Below are positions 7,699 through 17,066 of a stretch of DNA of 64,000 nt, one piece after another. The stretch is from Georgenia sp. EYE_87 (GTDB taxonomy: Bacteria > Actinomycetota > Actinomycetes > Actinomycetales > Actinomycetaceae), in NCBI RefSeq assembly GCF_023148685.1, contig NZ_JAHXNL010000005.1:62001-126000 (forward strand), read 5' to 3'. Made by a program: the position numbers and the translations under genes. Every line of letters begins with the position of its first letter. Within the stretch, counting starts at the first letter, position 1. Under the pieces are notes generated by a model that worked only from the letters and a program-made list of their open reading frames with translations, made no database searches and was not told the origin of the DNA.

Positions 7699-9471
7699 AT
7701 GACCACCACCACACCCGGGGTCGACCCGATCCTGGCCTCGGTCCTCCAGCGGCGGCTGGACGCGATCTCCAAGGAGATGGCGACCCTGCTAATGCGCTCG
7801 TCGCGCTCGCCGATCTTCAACGAGATCGGCGACCTCGTCACCGTCATCTTCGACGCAAAGGGTCGCACCCTGGCCCAGGCGGAGTACGCCGCGATCATCG
7901 CCTTCGGCGCTCGCCCACCGCTGGACTACATCATCGAGTACTTCGGTGACGACATCCACGAGGGCGACGTCATCATCCACAACGACGTCTTCACCGGCGG
8001 TAACCAGAACGCCGACACCGGCATCTACATGCCGATCTTCCACGACGGCGAGCTGATCGCCTGGTCCGCGTCGAAGGGCCACCTGGCCGACGTCGGCGGC
8101 ATGACCGCCGGCGGCTACGACCCCAACGCCCGAGAGGTCTGGCAGGAGGCCTTCCGCATCCCGCCCGCGAAGATCTACGAGAGCGGGCTCGTCCGCAAGG
8201 ACGTGTGGGACCTCGTGTCGGCGAACATCCGGTTCGACTTCGTCATGGAGGACGTCAAGGCGATGGTCGGCGCCTGCGAGATCGGCCGGCGCCACGTCCA
8301 GGCGCTCGTCGCCCGCTACGGCCGCGAGCGCTTCGACGCCCACATGCAGTACGTCATCGACAGCTCGGAGCGTCAGGTCCGGGCCGAGATCCGCCGGTGG
8401 CCCGACGGCGTGTACCGCGGCGAGAGCGAGATGGTCTCGGACGGCATCGACCCGACCGCGCGCTACCGCATCGCGTGCGAGATCACCATCGCGGGCGAGG
8501 AGATCACCTTCGACTTCTCGGAGACGGACGACCAGGCGCCCGGCTTCACCAACATGCCGCCGGCGTCGGCGTCGGGTGCGGTGCGCATCGCGTTCCTCAT
8601 GCTCGTGGCCGCCGGCGGCGTCGTGATCCCGACCAACGAGGGGCTCTTCGCCCCGATCCGCACGGTCTTCCGCGAGGGCTCTCTGCTCAACCCCCGGTTC
8701 CCGGCAGCGACGATCTTCGGCAACCAGATGAGCGACGAGATTCTGGAGTGCGTCATGAGCGCGCTCGCCGAGGCGCTGCCCGACCGTGTTACCGCTGGCT
8801 GGGCCAAGTACATGACGACGGCGTTGCACGGCACCGACCCCGCGACCGGCGAGCCGTACGTCACCCTCACGGTGTTCCAGCGCACCGGCCCAGGCGCCAT
8901 GAGCGGAGCTCACGGCTGGGACGCTCTGGGCTTCTCCGGCACCGCCGGCCAGATGCGCTCCGCCGACCCCGAGATGTTCGAGATCACCTCGCCGCACTTC
9001 ATGGAGTACCACGAGTACCTGACGGACTCCGCGGGTCCGGGTCAGTGGCGAGGTGGCCTGGGCACCAGGTCCGCCTGGCGCAGCGACGGCGTCCACGCCC
9101 ACGGCGTGACGATGGGTGAGGACATCGAGGCCGAGGGCGCGACCCCGGGCCTGGGCCTGTACGGCGGTCACGACGCCGGCCTGAACCGCATGCTGCTGGA
9201 GTTCCCTGACGGCACCACGAAGGAGTGGGGCTCGAAGGAGATCGTCGACCTGCCTCCGGGCACGGTGATCCGCTCCTGGTGCGGGGGCGGCGCCGGCTAC
9301 GGCGACCCCTTCGAGCGCGACGCCGACGACGTAGCCGACGAGGTCCGCGCCGGCCTGCTGTCGGCCGACAAAGCAGCCGACGCGTATGGCGTCGTGGTGC
9401 ACCCCGAGACGCTGGAGCTGGACGAGTCCGCCACCGCCACGGTGCGTGGCGCTGAGAAGGAGCAGAACTGA
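7699..9471 (+). CDS. hyuB: Hydantoinase/oxoprolinase subunit B
   Basis: 590 residues from the ATG at 7699 (MTTTTPGVDPILASVLQRRL); the preceding GAAGGG is its ribosome-binding site. It shows the family pattern: IFNEIGDLVTVIFD, then GDVIIHNDVFTGGNQNAD, SKGHLADVGGMTAGGYDP, and late GAGYGDPFERD. HyuB pairs with HyuA to perform ATP-dependent hydrolysis of a cyclic amide, such as 5-oxoproline, hydantoin or N-methylhydantoin. The length is normal for HyuB. It begins 10 bases after the M24 stop and its stop overlaps the hyuA start by one base, so the two are translationally coupled. Confidence 0.93.
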   Translation: MTTTTPGVDPILASVLQRRLDAISKEMATLLMRSSRSPIFNEIGDLVTVIFDAKGRTLAQAEYAAIIAFGARPPLDYIIEYFGDDIHEGDVIIHNDVFTGGNQNADTGIYMPIFHDGELIAWSASKGHLADVGGMTAGGYDPNAREVWQEAFRIPPAKIYESGLVRKDVWDLVSANIRFDFVMEDVKAMVGACEIGRRHVQALVARYGRERFDAHMQYVIDSSERQVRAEIRRWPDGVYRGESEMVSDGIDPTARYRIACEITIAGEEITFDFSETDDQAPGFTNMPPASASGAVRIAFLMLVAAGGVVIPTNEGLFAPIRTVFREGSLLNPRFPAATIFGNQMSDEILECVMSALAEALPDRVTAGWAKYMTTALHGTDPATGEPYVTLTVFQRTGPGAMSGAHGWDALGFSGTAGQMRSADPEMFEITSPHFMEYHEYLTDSAGPGQWRGGLGTRSAWRSDGVHAHGVTMGEDIEAEGATPGLGLYGGHDAGLNRMLLEFPDGTTKEWGSKEIVDLPPGTVIRSWCGGGAGYGDPFERDADDVADEVRAGLLSADKAADAYGVVVHPETLELDESATATVRGAEKEQN

Positions 9472-11588
9472 TGGGTATCCGAATCGGCATCGACGTCGGC
9501 GGCACGTTCACCGACTTCCTCGTGGTCCGGCCCGACGGCAACCGGATCGTCCACAAGACCTCCTCGATCCCCTCCGACCCCGCCCGTGCGGTCACCCAGG
9601 GCCTGCGGGAGATCGCCGAGAACCTGGGGCAGACCGTCGAGGACTTCCTCGCCGGCGTGGACACGATCGTCCACGGGACCACGGTGGCCACGAATGCGCT
9701 CCTGACGCGCCGCGGCGCCCACACCGGGCTGCTCGTGACCGAGGGCTTCCGCGACGTGCTGCCGCTACGTGATGGCACGCGTGAGGAGGCGTACGACAAC
9801 CGCCTCGAGGCTCCCGCGCCACTGGTCAGCCGCGAGGACACGGCACCAGTGCCCGGCCGCCTGACCGTTCGCGGCGAGGAGGTGACCGCCCTCGACGAGG
9901 ACGTGGTGCGACAGGCCGCCCGCACCTTCCGCGAGAAGGGAATCGGCGCTGTCGCGGTCTCGTTCATGCACTCCTACACGGACGAGCGGCACGAGACACG
10001 GGCCGCTCAGATCCTCGAGGAGGAGCTGCCCGATGCCTACATCACCCGGAGCTCGGAGCTCCTTGCGCAGGCGCGCTACTACGATCGCACGAGCACCACG
10101 GTCCTGAACTCCTACGTGGGCCCGATCATCCGCGAGTACATCCGCGTGCTGACCACCACCCTTGAGGAAGCCTCGTTCCGTGGGGTCCTGCTCCTCATGC
10201 AGTCCAACGGCGGCGTCGCGACCCCGGAGGAGCTCAGCGCCCGCGCGGCCCTGTCCCTGCTCTCCGGTCCCGCCTCGGGACCGACCGCCGGACTGCTCGA
10301 GGTCGCGGCGCACGGCTGGGACCGCTGCCTGACCGTCGACATGGGCGGGACGAGCTTCGATGCCGCCATCGTCGAGGGCGGCCGCCCGCTCGTCATGACC
10401 GACGGCACGATCGACCGCTGGCGCATCGCCCTGCCGATGGTGGACATCCACACCATCGGCGCCGGAGGCGGCAGCATGGCCTCGGTCGACGACGGCGGCA
10501 TGCTCCGGGTCGGTCCGCAGAGCGCCGGGGCGGTACCTGGACCCATCTCCTACCGTCGTGGCGGAACAGTGCCCACGACCACGGACGCCGACGTCGTCCT
10601 CGGCTACATCTCGTCGTCGAGCTTCCTGGGCGGTGGGATGAGCCTCGACGTCGACGCGGCGCGCGAGGCGATCGCCGAGCAGATCGGCAAGCCGCTGGGC
10701 CTGGACGCCACCCAGGCCGCGGCAGGCATCTACGACGTCGTGAACGTCTCAATGGCCGCCGGCGTCCGCGAGATCACCGTGCGCCGTGGCCTGGACCCGC
10801 GGGACTTCCCGATCGTCGTCGCCGGCGGTGCGGGTCCCGTCCACGCCGCCGCCATCGCGCGAGAGCTCGAGATCCCCCTGCTCGTCGTTCCGCGCGAGTC
10901 CTCGATCTTCTGCGCGGCCGGCATGCTCGTGTGCGACTTCAAGCACGACTTCGTCCAGAGCCAGCGCTGGAACCTCGCGGACATCGACTCCGCCGAGCTG
11001 ACGGGGATCTGGCGCTCCATGGCCGAGCGCGGCCGCACCACGCTGCACGGTGAGGGCGTGACGGACGAGCGCATCGAGTACTCCCCGTCCCTCGACATGC
11101 GCTACAAGGGACAGTGGTTCGAGATCAACGTTCCGCTGCCCCAGGGCGCCCTGAACAGGTTTGACCTGACGGCCGCGGCACGGGAGTTCCACCGCCTGCA
11201 CGACGTCCAGTTCGGTTACCACACGGACGAGATGCCGATCGAGGTGCTCAACATCCGGCTTTCGGCCACCGGCCGTGTGGCCGGCTCCAGCGGCGACCAG
11301 ACGTGGGGCGGCGCCTCGCACGAGTCGGCGCTGATCGGCACGCGCGAGATCTGGTCGCCCGCTCAGCGGCGGATGGTCAAGGCCGACGTCTACGCGGGGC
11401 AGCACCTGCGGCCCGGCGACGAGGTCGCCGGTCCCGCCATCATCGAGCTCGGCACGACGAGCATCGTCGTCCTCGACGAGTACGACGCCGTTGTCGACGT
11501 CACCGGATCGTTCGTCCTCTATCTGCGCAGCCGCGCCGAGGAGATGCGGGCGCGCATCGTGACCGGGAGCTCAGCGGTCACCGCCTGA
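9471..11588 (+). CDS. hyuA: Hydantoinase/oxoprolinase subunit A (ATP-binding)
   Basis: 705 residues. The ATG at 9471 shares its A with the hyuB stop. The N-terminus IGIDVGGTFTDFLVV is the actin-like ATPase phosphate-binding loop of the HyuA family, and VHGTTVATNALL follows. A second ATPase segment is TVDMGGTSFDAAIVEGG, with IGAGGGSMA and GPQSAGAVPGP downstream. The C-terminal portion has the usual IIELGTTSIVV. HyuA activates the cyclic amide with ATP and HyuB completes hydrolysis. The permease downstream, the M24 hydrolase upstream and the absence of other oxoproline genes make a hydantoin-type ring plausible, but specificity is not visible in the sequence. Confidence 0.93.
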   Translation: MGIRIGIDVGGTFTDFLVVRPDGNRIVHKTSSIPSDPARAVTQGLREIAENLGQTVEDFLAGVDTIVHGTTVATNALLTRRGAHTGLLVTEGFRDVLPLRDGTREEAYDNRLEAPAPLVSREDTAPVPGRLTVRGEEVTALDEDVVRQAARTFREKGIGAVAVSFMHSYTDERHETRAAQILEEELPDAYITRSSELLAQARYYDRTSTTVLNSYVGPIIREYIRVLTTTLEEASFRGVLLLMQSNGGVATPEELSARAALSLLSGPASGPTAGLLEVAAHGWDRCLTVDMGGTSFDAAIVEGGRPLVMTDGTIDRWRIALPMVDIHTIGAGGGSMASVDDGGMLRVGPQSAGAVPGPISYRRGGTVPTTTDADVVLGYISSSSFLGGGMSLDVDAAREAIAEQIGKPLGLDATQAAAGIYDVVNVSMAAGVREITVRRGLDPRDFPIVVAGGAGPVHAAAIARELEIPLLVVPRESSIFCAAGMLVCDFKHDFVQSQRWNLADIDSAELTGIWRSMAERGRTTLHGEGVTDERIEYSPSLDMRYKGQWFEINVPLPQGALNRFDLTAAAREFHRLHDVQFGYHTDEMPIEVLNIRLSATGRVAGSSGDQTWGGASHESALIGTREIWSPAQRRMVKADVYAGQHLRPGDEVAGPAIIELGTTSIVVLDEYDAVVDVTGSFVLYLRSRAEEMRARIVTGSSAVTA

Positions 11589-11595
11589 GGCGAAC

Positions 11596-11621
11596 GGCGG
11601 GCGGGCTCCGGCCCGCCCGCC
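11596..11621 (+). terminator. Terminator hairpin after hyuA
   Basis: A perfect 11-bp GC stem (ggcgggcgggc, loop tccg, gcccgcccgcc) starts eight bases after the hyuA stop. It may attenuate rather than end transcription, because the permease follows 100 bases later on the same strand. Confidence 0.7.
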
Positions 11622-11722
11622 ACACCCGGCGCCGACTCAGGGCGCCACCCACCCAACCGGACGGGCGCGATCCCACGTGCCCCGGTCGAGCCTGCCCACC
11701 GAGCCGAATTCAAGGGAGAATC

Positions 11723-13201
11723 ATGAGCTCCGAGCGACAGAACAGCACCACTCTCCGCGCACAGATGGAGGACAACGTCCTCAACCCCGTCGCAGACGAA
11801 GAACGTCAGGGCGGTTGGTCGCTGCTCTCCAACACCGCCGGCGTCGGCACCACTCTCGCGATGCTGCTGATCGGCGGGTCGGCCAGCTACATCGTCGGCG
11901 TGAAGTGGGCCATCGCGATGTCCGTCGTCTCCGCCGTCTTCGGCTCCGTCGTCGGGAGCCTCACCGGCCGGGTCAGCCAGAGCACCGGAATGTCCTCCAC
12001 CGTCACCACCCGGTTCCACGGCCTCGGTGCGACGGGCTCGGCCCTTGCGTCATTCGTGTTCGCGTGGATGATCCTCAGCTTCCTCGCACTCGAGAACGTC
12101 CTGCTCTACAACGGGACACTGTTCATGCTCGGATGGGCGCCGACCGTCGCCAACACCATCGGCATCTACGGCGCCCTCACGGTGCTGTGGATCCTGCTGG
12201 CGCTGTTCGGGGTCAAGCTCGTGCAGAAGACCTCGCTGATCCTGACCCTCATCGCCGGCGCCCTCATGGTCGTGGTCGGCTTCCTCGCGTTCAGCCGCTC
12301 CGATCTCGGCGTCGGACAGGTCTTCGCGGTCCAGCCCGAGCACGTGGGGCCCGCCGAGATCATGGGGGTGCTCGCCACCATGGTTGGCATGGCCGGGGCG
12401 CTTGCCCTCACGGGGGCCGACTTCGCCCGGTACGCCCGCACCAGCCGGGACGTGCGAATCATGGCCGTCGGTGGGAATGTCATCGTCAACTTCGGGGTCG
12501 TCTCGCTGGGCGCACTGCTCTACCAGGCGGGCGACACCGTGGTCGCACGGTTCCTCGAGGACCCGGCGAACGCGGGCGTCGCCGCTGCGCAGGCCGGTGC
12601 CGGCACGGCGGAGAAGGTGCGCTTCCTGGCCGAGACCAACGCCGGCGCCTACTTCATCCTGCTCGCCGGGGTCGTGGGCTTCCTCGTGATGTACGCGGCA
12701 CAGGTCAAGGCGCAGGTGATCAACGTCTACGCCGGTTCGCTGTCGCTGACGAACCTGGTTGACGCGCTCCTCGGCCGCAAGGTGAGCCGCATCCTGATGG
12801 TGCTGCTCGGCAACGCGATCGCACTCGTCGCCGTCTGGGGCGGGATTCTCGGCTTCCTGGCTCAGTTCCTTGGCGCACTGGGCATCGCAACGTTCTCCCT
12901 CGCCGCACTTGTGATCACGGACTTCTACGTGCTGCGCCGCCAGCAGGCGGCACCGACAGACCGTGTGGAGCGCATGAACTGGGCTGGGCTGATCGCCGTC
13001 GCCGTCGGATTCGGGACGTCCTACCTGCTCCTTGTCACCGGTGTGTTCGTCCTCGGGTTCGTGATCACGCTGGTGCTCACGCCGCTTGTGTACGTGGTGC
13101 TGCGCCGGACCGTTCTGCCCGAAGGCCGCGGAACCACCTTCGTGGCTGGCACGGCAGCCCTGAGGGAGGTCGAGGTTCTGGACGAGGTGTCCGCCGTCTA
13201 G
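11723..13201 (+). CDS. NCS1-family permease (cytosine/allantoin/hydantoin type)
   Basis: 492 residues from the ATG at 11723, preceded by AAGGGAG. About twelve hydrophobic segments run from residue 30 to 475. The first part (GGWSLLSNTAGVGTTLAMLLIGGSAS) is typical of nucleobase:cation symporter-1 proteins, as is GADFARYARTSRD in the middle. NCS1 carriers import purines, cytosine, allantoin, thiamine or hydantoins with H+ or Na+. Placement downstream of hyuB/hyuA suggests it imports the cyclic amide those enzymes open. A bidirectional terminator follows. Confidence 0.88.
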   Translation: MSSERQNSTTLRAQMEDNVLNPVADEERQGGWSLLSNTAGVGTTLAMLLIGGSASYIVGVKWAIAMSVVSAVFGSVVGSLTGRVSQSTGMSSTVTTRFHGLGATGSALASFVFAWMILSFLALENVLLYNGTLFMLGWAPTVANTIGIYGALTVLWILLALFGVKLVQKTSLILTLIAGALMVVVGFLAFSRSDLGVGQVFAVQPEHVGPAEIMGVLATMVGMAGALALTGADFARYARTSRDVRIMAVGGNVIVNFGVVSLGALLYQAGDTVVARFLEDPANAGVAAAQAGAGTAEKVRFLAETNAGAYFILLAGVVGFLVMYAAQVKAQVINVYAGSLSLTNLVDALLGRKVSRILMVLLGNAIALVAVWGGILGFLAQFLGALGIATFSLAALVITDFYVLRRQQAAPTDRVERMNWAGLIAVAVGFGTSYLLLVTGVFVLGFVITLVLTPLVYVVLRRTVLPEGRGTTFVAGTAALREVEVLDEVSAV

Positions 13202-13228
13202 TCCCGAGTCGCAGAAAGGCAGCGACGC

Positions 13229-13265
13229 CGTCGGCGTCCAGGGCACCACGTCCTGGACGCCGACG
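13229..13265. terminator. Bidirectional terminator between convergent genes
   Basis: A perfect 14-bp stem (cgtcggcgtccagg at 13229-13242 with cctggacgccgacg at 13252-13265) with a 9-nt loop separates the permease stop from the stop of the minus-strand nucleotidase. Confidence 0.8.
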
Positions 13266-13279
13266 GGTCGACCCGGGCG

Positions 13280-15139
13280 TCACGCTCCCGTGACCTCCAC
13301 CGGCACGTCGTCGGCGGTCAGCTTCCAGTCCATCGTCGAGAACGTCGCCGGGTCGATCTGCCCCTGCGCGCTCACCCAGTCGATGATCAGCTGCCGGATC
13401 TCCTGCTGGGCGTTGTAGACCACCGGCGCCGTCGTCACGCCCGGGAAGTTCCCGCCGCCGGACTGGCGGTAGTTGTTGATGGCGATGACGAACCGCTGTG
13501 CCGGGTCGATGGGTGCGCCGTCGTACTGCAGGTTCTTGACCCGTGCCCCGGGCGCCTGGGCGATGTCGATGTCGTAGGTCAGCCGCGCGGTGTAGCCGGC
13601 CATGGTGTCGTAGTTGTAGTCCGGGGTGCCGCTGGGCGCGGTGGCGGTGACGGCGTTGGTGATGTCGTCCGGCGCGTGCGGCCCCGCGCCCGTCACCTGC
13701 TTGAAGTAGCGGGCGGAGAACTCGAGGTAGGCGCGCACCTGCTCGCCGGTGAGCACGATGCCGAGCAGGGTGTTGTCGAAGATGTACATCCCCGCCACGT
13801 CCCGCACCGTCACCTCCCCCGCCGGGATCGCCGCGGCCCGGTTGAACGGCGCGGAGATCGACAGGACCGGCAGCGCCGCCTCCGGCGTGCCCGCGAGCGC
13901 CCGAGCCACCTCGGCGGACTGGACGTGGTTGACGAAGTCCATCGCCGCGGTGTCCTCGTAGCGGGACGTCGCTGCGGACATCGCCGCCGCGGAGGTGCCG
14001 ATCACCGAGTTGACGTACCCGCGCACGGTGGCGTGGTCGCCGCTGAGGAGGGCGACGATCGCCGGGTCCTCCGGGACGGTGTTGGCGTTGAGCAGGTGGG
14101 CGCCGGCGGCGCCGACCTGCCACCGGCCGCGCACCTTGACCAGGTCCAGGTCCATCACGGTCAGCCGCATGCCCCAGCGCAGCGGCTCCGAGAGCAGCAC
14201 CTGCTTGCCGGTCTGGGCGTTGGTGACGAAGCGCTGCGGGATCTCCAGGTGCGCGTGGCCCACGAGGATGGCGTCGATGTCCGGCACCTGCTCGGCGAGC
14301 AGGGTGGAGGCGTTCTCCGGGTAGGGCAGGGCGTCGCCGTAGGAGCTGGAGGTGTTCGGCCCGGAGTGGCAGGAGACGACGACGATGTCCGCGCCCGCCG
14401 CCTTCATCCGCGGCACGAAGACCTTCGCCTGCTCGACGATGCCGGGGAAGCGCACCTTGCCCTCGACGATCGCCTTGTCCCAGATGGCGACGCCGGGCGT
14501 GACCAGCCCGAGCACGCCGACGGTGAGCTTGCGTCCGCCCTCGGGGTTGATCGTGTGCAGGCTGTAGGGCTGGTAGACGGTCTCGCCGGTGTTCCAGTCC
14601 ACGGCGTTGGCGCACAGCAGCGGGAAGTTCAGCTGCCGGTCGAAGGTGTCGAGCACGTCGAGGCCGTAGTTGAACTCGTGGTTGCCCATCGCGGCGGCGT
14701 CGAAGCCGATGGCGTTCATCGCCGCGGCCATCGGGTGGACGTGCCCGCCGGTGATCGGGTCGATCTTGGCGTAGTAGTAGGACAGCGGCGTGCCCTGGAT
14801 GGTGTCGCCGGCGTCGAGCAGCAGGCAGTTCCCCGCGCCGCGCTCGGCCCGCATCGCGGCGACCAGCGTGGAGATCTTCGCCAGGCCGATGTCGTTCTTC
14901 GCGCCGTCGTCGTACTCGGCGTCCTTGAAGTAGTCCCAGTTGAGGACGTTGCCGTGGGTGTCGGTCGTCCCCAGCACGGTGAGCCGGTAGGTGTGCTTGT
15001 CCGCGGGCGGTGCGGCGTGCGCGGGCGCGCCGGTCAGCGCGGTGCCCGCGGCCCCCAGGGCGGCGAGCTGCAGCAGCCGCCGCCGGCTCACCTCCGTGCC
15101 GAGCATCGCCTTGTGGGCGGACAGAGCGTTGTGGTCCAT
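13280..15139 (-). CDS. Tat-exported 5'-nucleotidase / 2',3'-cyclic phosphodiesterase
   Basis: 619 residues from the ATG at 15139, with GAGGAG just upstream. The N-terminus contains SRRRLLQLAALGAAG, a twin-arginine signal, with APAHA near residue 44. The metallophosphoesterase domain is complete: GTTDTHGNVLNW, LLLDAGDTIQGTP, MGNHEFNYG (Tyr where Asp is commoner), VVSCHSGPNT and ILVGHAHLEIP. The C-terminal nucleotide-binding domain carries the substrate region near INNYRQSGGGNFPG. It should dephosphorylate nucleotides or cyclic nucleotides outside the cell for phosphate and nucleoside salvage. It is monocistronic, divergent from the IclR gene at 15296. Confidence 0.9.
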   Translation of the reverse strand: MDHNALSAHKAMLGTEVSRRRLLQLAALGAAGTALTGAPAHAAPPADKHTYRLTVLGTTDTHGNVLNWDYFKDAEYDDGAKNDIGLAKISTLVAAMRAERGAGNCLLLDAGDTIQGTPLSYYYAKIDPITGGHVHPMAAAMNAIGFDAAAMGNHEFNYGLDVLDTFDRQLNFPLLCANAVDWNTGETVYQPYSLHTINPEGGRKLTVGVLGLVTPGVAIWDKAIVEGKVRFPGIVEQAKVFVPRMKAAGADIVVVSCHSGPNTSSSYGDALPYPENASTLLAEQVPDIDAILVGHAHLEIPQRFVTNAQTGKQVLLSEPLRWGMRLTVMDLDLVKVRGRWQVGAAGAHLLNANTVPEDPAIVALLSGDHATVRGYVNSVIGTSAAAMSAATSRYEDTAAMDFVNHVQSAEVARALAGTPEAALPVLSISAPFNRAAAIPAGEVTVRDVAGMYIFDNTLLGIVLTGEQVRAYLEFSARYFKQVTGAGPHAPDDITNAVTATAPSGTPDYNYDTMAGYTARLTYDIDIAQAPGARVKNLQYDGAPIDPAQRFVIAINNYRQSGGGNFPGVTTAPVVYNAQQEIRQLIIDWVSAQGQIDPATFSTMDWKLTADDVPVEVTGA

Positions 15140-15282
15140 TGCCTCTCCTCGTCGAGATACAGACCCAGCGTCGCGCTGGGCGACTGCTCGTGGCAGTGGG
15201 GAGAAACGTAGTCCCGGCCGGGCCGCCCGGGCCGAGTTTTGGGACGACGTCGTCCCCCCGGACCGCTGTTCTGCGCCCGGGC

Positions 15283-15304
15283 TAGGCTGTCTGCTGTGCA
15301 GACA
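15283..15304 (+). promoter_or_regulatory. Leaderless -10 and 17-bp palindromic operator at the iclR start
   Basis: The -10-like TAGGCT (15283-15288) lies seven bases before the GTG start at 15296, with no ribosome-binding site, as in leaderless actinobacterial genes. The perfect palindrome TGTCTGC-TGT-GCAGACA (15288-15304) overlaps the start codon. The last 15 bases of this palindrome recur exactly at 18949-18963, upstream of the aldolase gene. This fits autorepression by the IclR protein. Confidence 0.6.
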
Positions 15305-16063
15305 CCGGAGCGCGCCGCCCCGCTCTACCCCATCGAGGGCATCGACCGCGCGCTGCGCGTGCTCCTGCTGTTCAAGGACCGGCGCGAGCTGACCCTGTCC
15401 GAGGTGCGGGAGCACCTGGACGTCGGCCACTCCACCGCGCACCGGCTCATGGCGATGCTCCTCTACCGGGGCTTTGCGGTCCAGGACGACCGCACGCGCG
15501 CGTACCGGGCCGGCCCGGAGCTGTTCAACATCGCCTCCGCCGTCGCCGACACCTTCGACCTGCGCACGGCGGCCCGGCCGGTGCTGGAGCAGCTCGCGCG
15601 CCAGACGGGCGAGACCGTCCACCTCGGCACCCTGCAGGGACCGGAGGTGCTCTACGTGGACTGCGTCGAGAGCCCCGCGCTGCTGCGCGTCAGCGGCCGC
15701 GTCGGCAAGCTGACGCCCGCGTACGCCTCCAGCCTCGGCAAGGCGATGCTCTCGACGCTGACGGACGAGTCGGTGCTGTCGCTCTACCCCGCCCAGCTCG
15801 AGCAGCTGACCGAGCGGACCCTCGGGAGCCGGGCCGCGCTGCTCGAGTCGCTGCGGCAGGTCCGCGGCGCCGGCTTCGCCCGCAACCGCGAGGAGGTCGA
15901 GCTGGGCGTCGCCTCCGTGGCGGTCGCCGTGCTGCCGTCGTCGCGGTCATCGGTCGCGGCCCTGAGCGTCGCGGCGCCGCTCTCGCGGACGTCGCCGGAG
16001 CGCACGGACGACCACGTCGCGCTGCTCCGGCTCGCCTCCGAGAGGCTGGCCGCGTCGATCTGA
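15296..16063 (+). CDS. IclR-family transcriptional regulator
   Basis: 255 residues from the GTG at 15296 (VQTPERAAPLYPIEGIDRAL). The start is supported by the leaderless -10 box. The winged helix-turn-helix is in residues about 12-75 (LTLSEVREHLDVGHSTAHRL, then RGFAVQDD). The IclR effector domain follows, with GETVHLGTLQGPEVLYVD and YASSLGKAMLSTL. It is convergent with the decarboxylase-like gene at 16069, only five bases away. Its start overlaps an operator that is repeated upstream of the aldolase gene, so it probably controls the minus-strand set 16069-18846 and itself. Confidence 0.9.
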   Translation: MQTPERAAPLYPIEGIDRALRVLLLFKDRRELTLSEVREHLDVGHSTAHRLMAMLLYRGFAVQDDRTRAYRAGPELFNIASAVADTFDLRTAARPVLEQLARQTGETVHLGTLQGPEVLYVDCVESPALLRVSGRVGKLTPAYASSLGKAMLSTLTDESVLSLYPAQLEQLTERTLGSRAALLESLRQVRGAGFARNREEVELGVASVAVAVLPSSRSSVAALSVAAPLSRTSPERTDDHVALLRLASERLAASI

Positions 16064-16068
16064 CGGGG

Positions 16069-17058
16069 TCAGATGAGCGTGGCGCTCTCGGCGTTCGGGG
16101 CGAACAGCTGCTCCGGCCGCCAGTCGCGCCGCGCGAGGCCCTGCTGCCGGGAGTAGCGGAGGAAGGTCTCCAGGACAGCCCGGTTCGGCTCCAGGCCGTA
16201 GCTCCAGTACCGCTCCCCCATGACGGCCTGGGTCTCCTCGACGTGGTCGGCGAGCCAGGGCAGCATGACCGCGAGGGAGCTGCGGTACATCAGCGCGTCG
16301 TGGGCCCGGCGGAGCGAGGCCTCGAACGCCTTCATCAGGGACCGGGCGATCCAGGGCTGGCGCTCGTAGACGTCACGCCGCAGGGCGACGACGTGCATGA
16401 TCGGGAACACGCGGGTGCGGCGGAAGTAGTCCTGCTCCACCGCCTTGTAGTCGCCGAACAGCCGGACGACCTTCTCGCTCGAGTAGAAGACCTCGGGGAC
16501 GTGCGCGGTGAGGAGCGCGTCGATCTCGCCGGCCACCAGCAGGTCCGAGAGCGTCCGGCCCTGCGGCGCCGCCGTGAGGTCGACGTCGGGCGGCAGGTCG
16601 AGGCTGATCTTCTCGGTCCGCCCGGCGTGCTCGACGCCGCCGGTGACGTACCGCAGCGACCGGTGGTCGACGCCGTACTCGTCCTGGAGCATCCCGCGCT
16701 GCCACACGCCCGCAGTGATCTGGTACTCCGGCACCCCCACCCGGCGCCCGGCGAGGTCCTCCGGCCGGCGGATGCCGCTGTCGGCGTTGACGAACATCGT
16801 CTGGTGACGGAAGTACCGGGAGGGGAAGACGGGGATCGCCACGAGCCCCGGGTCGCTCTGCTCGAGACTGAGGACGTAGGAGGACAGGCTCATCTCGCTC
16901 AGGTCGAACTCGTGGTTCGTGAGCTGGCGGTAGAAGATCTCCTCCACGGGCAGGTCGATGACGTTGAGGTCGATCCCCTCGGGCTGCACGGACCCGTCCC
17001 GCAGGGCGGCGAAACGGTCGCAGCTGCTGCCCGCGAAGGACAGCTGCAGTCTGCTCAC
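16069..17058 (-). CDS. 4,5-dihydroxyphthalate decarboxylase-like (Pht5 family) protein
   Basis: 329 residues, the usual length of the family. The GTG start (VSRLQLSFAGSSCDRF) is eight bases after the stop of the binding-protein gene. Family-like segments include DGSVQPEGIDLNVIDLP, LSEMSLSSYVLSLEQ, LAGRRVGVPEYQITAGVW and DALLTAHVPEVFY. Pht5 proteins share a periplasmic-binding-protein fold, are cytoplasmic and lack a signal peptide, as here. Members are annotated as aromatic-diacid decarboxylases or as solute-binding-like proteins, so the reaction is uncertain. The neighbours (NMT1 binding lipoprotein, class II aldolase-type decarboxylase, IclR) favour catabolism of a hydroxylated aromatic diacid. 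Confidence 0.75.
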   Translation of the reverse strand: MSRLQLSFAGSSCDRFAALRDGSVQPEGIDLNVIDLPVEEIFYRQLTNHEFDLSEMSLSSYVLSLEQSDPGLVAIPVFPSRYFRHQTMFVNADSGIRRPEDLAGRRVGVPEYQITAGVWQRGMLQDEYGVDHRSLRYVTGGVEHAGRTEKISLDLPPDVDLTAAPQGRTLSDLLVAGEIDALLTAHVPEVFYSSEKVVRLFGDYKAVEQDYFRRTRVFPIMHVVALRRDVYERQPWIARSLMKAFEASLRRAHDALMYRSSLAVMLPWLADHVEETQAVMGERYWSYGLEPNRAVLETFLRYSRQQGLARRDWRPEQLFAPNAESATLI

Positions 17059-17066
17059 CGGGCGCC

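Noticed and set aside
9471-11588. 5-oxoprolinase as the firm identity of HyuA/HyuB
   Set aside because: The family covers oxoprolinase, hydantoinase and acetone/acetophenone carboxylase; the NCS1 permease and M24 neighbour argue for a hydantoin-like ring but do not settle it.
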